This document shows positions 55,536-64,000 of a stretch of DNA of 64,000 bases, piece by piece; the stretch's first letter is position 1; each line of letters opens with the position of its first letter. The stretch comes from Cytidiella melzeri (taxonomy: Eukaryota; Basidiomycota; Agaricomycetes; Polyporales; Irpicaceae). The DNA lies in the NCBI GenBank assembly GCA_022592445.1, contig JABYQR010000142.1:1-64000 (forward strand). The letters run 5' to 3'. The notes beneath the pieces were generated by a model, which searched no databases, was not told the origin of the DNA, and saw only the letters and a list, made by a program, of their open reading frames with translations. The translations under genes were made by a program, and so were the position numbers.

Positions 55536-56779
55536 CTTGTTTTAAGGATGTTTCAGGGTAGCTCAAACCTGGTGCAGCACAAATCCTTGATAAACAGCAA
55601 AAAATAACTTCATACCCTCTCTGTAATGTTGTCTACCTACAGTTCATATTATGTTGGACATCTTTGCTACATTATATGTCTCTCATCGAAGCACCATCCT
55701 GCAACTCTGGGTCTCTGTACAGGATTTGTCAGAGCCAGGGCTGTCAGTTGATTGCAATGAAGCATTCTTGTACTGTGTTGTGGCTGAACATGGGTACTCA
55801 GAGGAAACTAGGTAAGTGACAGTGTCAGACCCAAGACATACATCATCATCTCATTATTGATGTGGAGTCAGATGGTGGTAAGTGTGTTTTGATCTTTGGC
55901 TTCCCTAGTGTCTCCTTGCCTGGGTTTTTCTGCAGATTCACTGACATGTCCCCAGAGATCCAATTCTCAAAGGATGTTGCTAAGCTGTATATTGTGAGGT
56001 AATTTTGCGGACTGGCAAGAGGAGTGATCTGATTGGCAAATGATGTCAAGGTAGGGACAGGGGTGGTAACTTCTTCAGTCACAATGAATAAGATCTAAAG
56101 ACAAGATGGTGGCCTAAGAGGGTAACACTGATGTAATGTTGCCCCAATACAAAGTGTTTCAGCCTAAGGGCACAATGCCGAGCTAATCTTGCTGCAAGAA
56201 GAAGATTAAGATGGTGTGTGCCTAGCTTGTGGGGCTCATAACCTGTTGTGGATGCAGGGTTTTGCTGCGCTCATGGAAGAAGGGCTCAACAGGGATGAAC
56301 ACAATGTTCTAAGATAGCCACAAGCATACATGGGCTTGATAACCATTTTACCAAATGATAAGACAAATAGAGAAAGACCAAAACAAGTAATGCACGCAGA
56401 AACCACGAAAGGCAAAATTACATGACATGCATACTATGTGCAGTCCACCCTTGGCATTTGGGACACTCACGTTTGCATGTTTATATGAGCTGGGACAGTC
56501 GGCATGTTGCATTTGCAGGTGAGCAGTCAGAGGGTCAACAACTGTCAAGATTGATGTCTGTCATCAGTTTGAATGTGAGATGATACAGAGGAGAGGATCT
56601 CATTCTTGTTATCTGTAACATACCTATGGCTTGATGTCTGTAGTATGCATTTGATCTGGATGCTGCCAGCAGGCATAGGAATTGAAACTTCTTAGCTTAT
56701 ACAACACATAATATTGAATGACCATCTTTGGTAGCACTATCACTAGTAATTCACGTTGAATTTTTATGCTTTTATATTA

Positions 56780-56939
56780 GGGCCTGATTGTTGCCACATT
56801 ATGTAGGTGCATTATTCCCAAATCTGCTCCCAAAGAAAATGATTCTGCACCTATTTTGCCTTATTTCGATAGTGAATTATTTGTTATTGGCGGGGGATTA
56901 TCTTGAAGTCTACTACAGAATGTGGCGCCGATCAGGCCC
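56780..56939. mobile_element. 160-bp MITE of PIF/Harbinger (Tourist-like) type
   Basis: Inverted ends GGGCCTGATTGTTGCCACAT (56780 onward) and, inverted from 56939, GGGCCTGATCGGCGCCACAT; similarity runs about 26 bp with four mismatches. Flanked by TTA at 56777-56779 and 56940-56942, the 3-bp duplication typical of PIF/Harbinger. No coding capacity. Confidence 0.85.
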
Positions 56940-56975
56940 TTAGTTTATCATGTGTCACCACATCCAGGTCCCTCT

Positions 56976-57100
56976 TTACAACGCAATTCTACAGTACCTG
57001 CCTTATACGGTCAGCGTGATGAAGTCTGGCGCGCAAGGTAAACTCCCGGCCCACAAGATAAGGTAAGATAATCTTTTGATTATTTTCCCGACGGCCCGGG
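56976..57100. repeat. Dispersed repeat shared with 46999-47110
   Basis: TACAACGCAATTCTACAGTACCTGCCTTAT-type start (56977-57006) matches 47001-47029 with few changes, and weaker similarity continues about 90 bp (GCGCAA..TAAAC, ATTTTG.TTATTT.CCCGA). Probably ends of one transposon family. Confidence 0.6.
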
Positions 57101-58957
57101 CTAATCCCGCACGGTAACGATGTCGAGACCTGGACCAGCTCTGGAATATCTCCAACGCTACAGGAAAACATTGCGAGAGTCGGAGAATGTCTGCATCCCC
57201 CGAGCTCCCCGACTTTGGTATCGTCCGTACGTGAAACCCCATGCCCAAGAAAGGTGTCCCTACACAGGCCTCGACCAGTACTCCCTCTCACGCAGAATTA
57301 TCACCATTCAGTGCAAGCTTCGAAGCGACCAGCTCGACAAAAAAATCTTTGTTCAAAACCCTCCGCGCGTTCTGCATTGCTGAGAATCTATTTCATTTGT
57401 GCCTGGTTACTGTATCTTATTCACACGCAGTTCGCAGGCTACATTATTCCATTGAAGCTGACTCTCTCAACAGTCTTTTCTGTTCTGGTTGTCTGTTTAT
57501 CCGGCGACTCCGAACCCTGTGTTGAGATTTAGGTTCGAGTGACCTAACAACTTCGCGTGCATGCCTTATACATGAACGCATGTGAACGCGGACAGATCCA
57601 GATTAGCTCTGTGTATTTCAATTGTGCAGTAGTGAGTACCAAGGTATTATCAAAATCACACCCTGACTCATTTACATGCTGCCCGGTTGCCAACGCATGT
57701 CTTACTTACTCAGAACTGAAATGGTCGTTCATTGCCCAAATGAAATGCTTTATTGACGGGCAAAGCCGGACGAATCCCACGAGTGTATCGGCATCGTCTG
57801 GCTCTGCTCCTGCGGAGATGGTTCCGTTCATAACTTCTATCAACCGCCTCTTTGCCATAATGGACTACAATACGACGTCACCGGTAAAGCTGAGAACGCT
57901 CCTACAGATCCGATGTGAGTTTGCAAGACCCTAGAATATCTCATTTGCAGACCTTGTTGGCTTTACGACATCTGGCAGCGGCAAGCTTTGAAGTGCAATA
58001 ACACTTCATATTCCGTTCTTGTATAACCGCTTGCCGTTGCTTCGCTACTGGACACTACCTGCCAGGATAGGCGTGTCGGCGATGCCCTTGTAGCGCGTTT
58101 CTCACGGGAATCTGTCTGTGCCCATCCATCTAGGACCACACCGTGAAATGTCGCACATTCCTAGGTGATTAACTCAAAGGGTCAAGCTGACAACCACTGC
58201 GGATATGTCACGGCGAAGTCCATAGCATTCCACGGACTGCTGTTGGAACAAAAGAGTCTACATGATAGGCTACCCTTAAACTCCCTCCCTCGAGAGATCT
58301 CAAATCTAGCGCGTCATTGTCTTTGCACCCGCCCACAGGATCGACAAGTCTCAGACAGCGCTCTCGGAACCGTACTTATGTTTCGCACCGATCAGATTCA
58401 ATACGTCAACACTGTGAGGTACAGGGGGTCTTGAAGCGTTCTGCTTTCGCGCACGAACGGTTCGTCAACGCTGCTTGAATGCAAAACCACAGTCATCGAA
58501 CTTCAGACTGCAGGGACACAGTGTCGTCCACAATTTATTGTATCGATGGCAACTTGCGGCATTAATCGCATGGCGACGCCCTGGTTATATTCACGCGGCG
58601 ACGTGCAGTTCGAATTCCAAAGTCCAACCCAGGTCTCGGAAGCAGAGATGGGCGTCTGTCAAATGACCGATACGGTTTAGTCTGCACAGTGGATAGCAAC
58701 CAACCTCAGCAAAGGAGGACGACAGGGCGCGTTGGGGAAAAATGATGAAGCTACATAGGGAGATTCGCCAGAGTTTAAGATTCAAGCACTTGCTTTCCTG
58801 TCCGTCATTTTCCGTTTTCTCTTCTCCATCTAACCCACTCCTTCCTGCACGTACGTGCGCTGACCTTCCTTGCATTCAGGTTAACGGCCTCCTCCATGTT
58901 CTGAACCTTTAAGGTTTGTCCTGTACCACTGCCTTCTCGAGGACGTAATTCCATTCA

Positions 58958-60655
58958 ATGACATATCCGCCTACTCCTACTTCATCTCCTAATTCCCTTT
59001 ATAATTCTCACTTTCGACCCGCGTCTGCTGATTTTGCGCCCTATCTTGGGCTACAACCTGCAAGCAAGTTCGCGCCAGCAGGCAAGATCTCCTCACCATC
59101 CTCGACTACCGCGAAGACAGAGGGATTAAGTTCCTCCGACACCGACAGTGACTACGGCACACGAAGGACTTTAGAGTCGCTTCATAGTTTATCCATGGCG
59201 GAGGAGCGGCGGGAAGGCGGCGAGCAGGACAAAGGGAAGGGTAAAGCTACAAGTCGTCATACATCTCCATCTAGTTCATCTTCCCAAGGGGATATGGCAG
59301 ATAACGAGATGGAGGTAGGACACACTCCGACCAGTGAACACATGGAAGGACCGCCGCCACCTAAAAAGAAGCGCACACGGACTTTGACAACCCCGCATCA
59401 GGCTGCAGTCCTTCACGCTCTCCTCGCACAGGTGAGTGTCGACCTGACTTTCCCGCCTCGCGGGTATCTAATGCGGCTATGGTGTTCAAGTCGCGGTTTC
59501 CTACTACCGCCATGCGCGAAGAAGTCGGGAGGGCGATAGGGCTTAGCGCCAGGAAAGTGCAGGTGAGCATCACAGGATCATTTGCTGTAAGCCCTATGTT
59601 GACTATAATTCTTCTCAAGATCTGGTTCCAGGCGAGTCGATGCTCTTATTTTGAAGGCTTTTTTGCATGCTGACCAGCTACGTCTCCAGAACCAGCGACA
59701 GAAAGCAAGACGACCTAGGGGTCAAAACGTGCCTCCCTTAACACGGCCCCCTCAATATGGCCCCTTTCCTAGCGCGGCTTCCAGCACTTCTCATGGAGAA
59801 ATAAGCATGGCTCCCGACGCATCCGCAGCAGGATCTAGCCAGCTCGCACACCTACGAGGAGGGTCCTTCAGCTCCCCTCGCAGTGCTGGATTGGACCCAG
59901 CTTGGCGCGAGCTACACAGCTCTGAGGGATATCACAGAACTCCAGGAATCACGTCGCAGTTATCTGGTCCTGGAATACCAGGTCCTCATACCGGCCCATC
60001 TTCACCCGAAAGTCTGCTTTCTGCTGCGCATGCCCCCCACGAAGCCATTCGACCACGAACGAGTCACACCTCAGCTAACGCTCCTCGCAGGCAGACAACT
60101 ACGCGTCCTTGGACGTCGGAGAGGCGCGAACAGCCTTACACGGTGCCACAGCTCCCCTCTTCTGTCCATCGTCACTCTACCGACTTTGCGCTTAGACTTC
60201 CTCCGTTGCGACTCAGCCGACCACGTAGTCGGACGTTCGCCGAACATAGCGCAAGTCATATGACCCCGATTTCCGCTTATGCAGAGGCTTCAAGTCCTCA
60301 GGCACATCTGCCCCCAATACAATCCGATTCTCCTTTCATCTACGAGGCTCCCTCACGCCTACCACCTCCCTTTACTCTCCAGCCCCAACCTCAGTGGGAT
60401 GACCCTTCGTTTTCACCTTACAGTCGTCCTGCGCCGCACACCTCGATCCGTCACCCCACGGCTCCTTACGAAGCAGTCGTTTTACCCCCACCGTCTGCTC
60501 ATGAAGCCAGTCTCACACTAGCTCCAGCACGTTTCCCCACAGTCATCCCAACCCCAAGCGCACCTTCCCCTCACTCGCTTCCAGGCCCGTCTTCGCCCTT
60601 GCGCCTTCGTCACCCGGACGACGACAAACCTTCTGTCCACGATGCCCCACGTTAA
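58958..60655 (+). CDS. Homeobox transcription factor
   Basis: Four exons: 58958-59431, 59491-59562, 59620-59631, 59690-60655 (508 codons, 507 aa). The homeodomain (about residues 134-195) is spread over all four: KKKRTRTLTTPHQAAVLHAL, FPTTAMREEVGRAIGLSARK, IWFQ and NQRQKARRP. The helix-3 signature WFQNQRxK needs the 12-nt exon 3 (ATC TGG TTC CAG), which is followed by a GC-AG intron (GCGAGT at 59632). The N-terminal region is Ser/Pro-rich with an acidic part; the long C-terminal region is Pro/Ser/His-rich and probably regulatory. It is a nuclear DNA-binding regulator; fungal relatives include developmental regulators, but I cannot assign an ortholog. Confidence 0.93.
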
Positions 60656-61210
60656 ATGAACGAACTTGTCCATCAGGCACACTGTTGTACAACCAAGTGT
60701 ACGACCTATACTCTGCTTTACCAACCTAATCATTCAACGGAACCGTGGCGCCTCATACACGCTCCAGTGACTCGCTTACGTCTCTCTTACGATCCATTTA
60801 TCACTCGTCGCTACAATACATTCACATATTTGGCTTCTACCCCAGCATCCATATAATTACCTATCATGCTGTCCTTGCATTCGTCTTCGCATTTGTTTCG
60901 CTATCCACCCACCACACGCATTCTTATCATTATCACCCTAATCTGTCCTTGCAAGTTGAACCCTTACGCTCCTTCACTTTACTTAGCATTACCACACCTT
61001 ACTAGTCCCTTATATTCTCTGGATATATTCTCGCATACAGCTCGTTCCCCATCCTACATCACTGTACCTTAGCTAGTAGTGACATTTCTCCGAACAATAC
61101 TGTAACATGTCTTTTCTGAACAAACTTGTTGGCCTTAGACAGCATAACTGAAATCGTGGACAAGGTGAGTATGTACTTAAGAGAAATATTATTGTATTGG
61201 TATCTAGTAT
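60656..61210. other. Convergent 3' region
   Basis: 555 bp between the homeobox and TOPORS-like stops; C/T-rich on the + strand then AT-rich, fitting two 3' UTRs. No other feature seen. Confidence 0.6.
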
Positions 61211-63884
61211 CTAACGTGACGCGACTCGCTTGAGCCGCGACCTCAAGGAACCTTCCCAAGACATGGGATTACTACAGTCAGCATTAGACGTCCCATCACC
61301 GTTCAGGGACGCCCCTGCAACGGTTCGTTTGGCGACAGCGAGCTTGATGCGCAGCTGGGCCTGAGCCCGCAGTCTCTTCTCCAACATCTCAGCATCCTGA
61401 CGACGGAGTGACAGTCCTTCTTCCGTTTGTAACTGTTTAGACCCACCGATATTTTCGGGCGGTCGCATAGTCTCGACTTGCGTATTACCTTCTACAGTAA
61501 CAAGGGATGAGGGGTTATTGTGGTGATGAGGGTTGTCGCCGTTGCCATTTTGCGCGCGTTGCTCCCTCTCCAGCCGACTGAGAAGCTTAGCACGCTGCAT
61601 TGCGGCAGCGTCTCCTTTGTCAGATACAGGATGCATAGATTCCGGGTGAAAAGATTGCGCGGCCGATACGTCATGCGGCTGGACAGTAACGGAACTGAAC
61701 GAGGAATTTGTAGTAGAGGTAGAGGGCGTGTGGTTGCCATCGTGAGCTGTATGGGCTGTACCCGGAATACGCGAAAGACCGTCAAGGCTGGACACAACGT
61801 GTTCATCACGCTTAGGCCCTGTCGCGGTGGATAAGGTTGTATCTTGCCTCAGCTTTGCCAATCGTGCACGAGTACGAGCCATGATATCGCGGGAGGACAT
61901 AGTACCCCGAATAACGGTGAGGTTGTTGGCTGTGTTGTATGTTGGATGGTAACTAAGCTCAGGGGACGTTTTGGGGTGAGGATTTGAGGGTGTTGGAGAA
62001 GCTCCCGCAGCTGCTTTCGCAGCGCCACGAATAGATAGCTCCGCTGGTGGAGGCTGTCCTACTCTCGGGAGTGCAGCTGAAGGCTCTTGACCGCAGTAAG
62101 TAGCTGGCTTTGGAGTTTCACGTCCACGAGAGGAGTCGAGTAAGTGTGCATTCATGGCCAACAAGGCTTCTCGCCGAACTTTTGGGCGCTCCCCATGTTT
62201 GGTACCTGGCACCTTCAAGGGTGTTTCTGCAGCCACTGTACTCGAAAATTTGATAGACGCGTCTGGCGTATGCTTATTGGGGGGCGTATCCCGGTCGTGG
62301 TACTCGCTTTGCCCTGCGCGAGACCAGATAATAGGCTGGTGGCTTTCCGCATACGCTATGTGCGATGGATCGTGGGCCCTGTAGTCAAAATCGATAGCGC
62401 GGCTCTTGCCTTTAGCATCTCTGCCAATAACGCCTTGATCGGATGCCACGCTACTGCGTCGGTGGTGATCATCCTCTTTTGCATAGCGAGTCCCTTCAGC
62501 TTCCAAGCTCCGAGATCGCGGACGTTTATTTCGTGCTCTTGAGCTAGATTCCTCTTTACCGCTATCGCGACCTCCTTTCCGCTCCTGGGACGGAGAGGGA
62601 GATCTCGAATGCAGGCCCGAAGGCCCAGGAGAAGGTGAGGCGCTCGGAGACTCAGGGACGCTAGCTTCTTCCCAACGTCTACTACGCTGCCTATACTCCA
62701 CTGCAGGAACGTGTTCTGGGGTGTCATACTGTAATTCCACACGCCAGGACATCAAATTCGGACCACTAAACCGACGTACAGAAAAGGCTATACCTGTACA
62801 ACGGCATCATACCGTGCGAGGTCTCTATATGGCGAGCGCAGATAGCAATATAGTTCTGTGAGTTAGAATCAACGGTCAATGCATTTGCAAATAACCGCGA
62901 GGCGGTAGAGAAAAGCTCACCATGACTGAAATGTTCGGCATTAGTCCTTTCATTTGTGTCCATGTCCAAGAACTCTGCCAACAATTTGATGGCAGATTCA
63001 GAACGAATTTCAATCGATTTCATGAGAGAAACGGTGAATGTTGTAAGGAACTGGTGCGATGTTCGTCAAAATTTCAAGGATCACAAGAGAATTTCTGGTG
63101 GCGTGCGTACCTCCACATCTAAAGAGTCCCATACTCGCAATTCTCGGCGGACGAATATTGTGGCGCGACTGATGAGGTCAGGATTTGATGCAAATTGAGC
63201 CGGTGTGGGAAATGGCTTGTAACGGGTGTAGGGGTTGGAAGCAACGTGCTGCAAAAGACAATAAGACATGGCTGAATGCACTGGCGAGCTTGACGAACCT
63301 TCGCATACAATCCATGACGATAAATCCATCTTCTCTTCTCTATCGCCCTGTCCAATTCATCGGCGGCCATACGCTCTCGCTCCCGCTCTCTACGTTCACT
63401 CATGCCCCACATTACCTCCCTTCTCTGCCTCCGTCTTTGAGTTCCAGCATTACGAACAATTGGGGGATCCGGGCGAGGCGAAGTCCGCAACGGATTCAAG
63501 TAATGTTTCGAGAAATCGTACTTCGAGCGAATGTCGTGAATGAGGTATTCTCCCATTTGACCGGAACACAATGGGCATTTGCGTGACTGTTCTGTGGAAA
63601 TAAGGGCGGATCATGATTGGGAAATCCAACAAAATTGAGATGTGACACTGACACGAACCCGTCCAGACGAGGAGACACTCGAAGCAAAACTCGTGCGAGC
63701 AGGCAGGTATCATTGTGCGGTCGGAGAGAGGCTGCAGACATATGCTACAGTGCTCCACGTCAACATCTTCCTCCTCTTGAGGGGCTTCTTGAGGAGGAGG
63801 CTCTGGCTTGTATGCGTTGAGGTCGTCCTCCGAATCAAAAGGGCCAGAAGTCGACTTTCGTGTTTCCGCACCTTCGAGCATCAT
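61211..63884 (-). CDS. TOPORS-like RING-type E3 ubiquitin ligase
   Basis: Six exons: 63884-63659, 63591-63299, 63248-63111, 63050-62921, 62855-62794, 62728-61211 (789 codons, 788 aa). The RING C3HC4 finger starts at about residue 46 (CSICLQPLSDRTMIPACSHE, FCFECLLVW, then KCPLC across intron 1). A block conserved in TOPORS follows: IEKRRWIYRHGLYAK, HVASNPYTRYKPFP, FVRRELRVWDSLDVE, SLMKSIEIRSESAIKLLAEF, LYCYLRSPYRDLARYD and QYDTPEHVP. The long tail is Ser/Arg/Pro-rich (SPSPGPSGLHSRSPSPSQ) and ends in a Lys/Arg-rich helix. Animal TOPORS is a nuclear ubiquitin and SUMO ligase bound to topoisomerase I; a nuclear role here is by analogy. The ATG at 63881 is an equally possible start. Confidence 0.92.
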
Positions 63885-64000
63885 TCTTGAGAGAGAAAGG
63901 TCGTACGCGATCGATATGAAGACTGTGTGCGGGTACAGAGTCCGGGCAATCACAGTGACGAAGTCGTTTGAATGCAGATGACTTTAGGTCCCCCAAGTGT
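63885..64000. other. Upstream edge of the TOPORS-like gene
   Basis: 116 bp of probable 5' UTR and promoter at the window edge; nothing specific seen. Confidence 0.5.

Larger units (their letters stand above)
54043..58957. other. Repeat-rich intergenic region
   Basis: 4.9 kb with no complete gene. The left part (to about 57.1 kb) is AT-rich and holds transposon debris listed separately. The right part (57.1-58.9 kb) has normal composition and short frames (57241-57525 +, 57557-57934 +, 58165-58434 +) that could be exons of an unrecognised gene, but I could not join them. Confidence 0.5.

Noticed and set aside
57119..58434. A multi-exon gene built from 57241-57525, 57557-57934 and 58165-58434
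   Set aside because: I could not find consistent splice sites joining these frames or any conserved motif.

Overview
The window is nuclear DNA of a filamentous basidiomycete, almost certainly an Agaricomycete. Protein genes are cut by many 45-70 nt GT-AG introns (a few GC-AG), and it carries gene families I associate with that class: a DUF6589 protein, a RecQ-like helicase with a proline-rich tail, a chromodomain Ty3/gypsy element and a fungal homeobox regulator. Exon structures below were read by hand. Each model given as complete (GRF-like, DUF6589, RecQ after removing its insertion, both 469/468-aa paralogs, the small secreted protein, the 75-aa basic protein, MON2, homeobox, TOPORS-like) sums to a whole number of codons.

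Left third (1-22.1 kb) is accessory DNA. Two convergent gene pairs sit side by side: a long SR-rich protein (+, runs off the left edge, two in-frame stops) facing a GRF-like zinc-finger protein (-, 3350-4879), and a DUF6589 protein (+, 14476-17335) facing a RecQ-like helicase (-, 17374-22117). The two inner genes are divergent. A very young 8,362-bp Ty3/gypsy chromovirus (5075-13436, LTRs with one difference in 725 bp, 5-bp target duplication AGTTC) lies between them. A 1,847-bp TG...CA insertion (18828-20674) with its own TATA box and Cys-rich ORF splits the helicase inside motif VI. Taken together this looks like a decaying four-gene module of unknown function.

Middle (23-42 kb) is ordinary gene space: a tandem pair of unknown-family proteins with matching introns (23615-25467, 26369-28368), a 70-aa secreted protein with a symmetric six-Cys array, a 75-aa basic disordered protein, a TMEM184/Ost-alpha membrane protein, a PRM10-like ThrE-family membrane protein and the nucleoporin NUP84.

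Right third: NUP84 (-) and MON2 (+) are divergent, and a decayed hAT transposon (42570-47510, 8-bp duplication CTCGTTGT) has pushed their promoters about 5 kb apart. After MON2 (47769-54042) comes 4.9 kb of AT-rich, repeat-laden DNA with a tRNA-like relic and a 160-bp PIF/Harbinger-type MITE. A homeobox gene with a 12-nt micro-exon and a TOPORS-like RING E3 ligase, convergent with each other, close the window.
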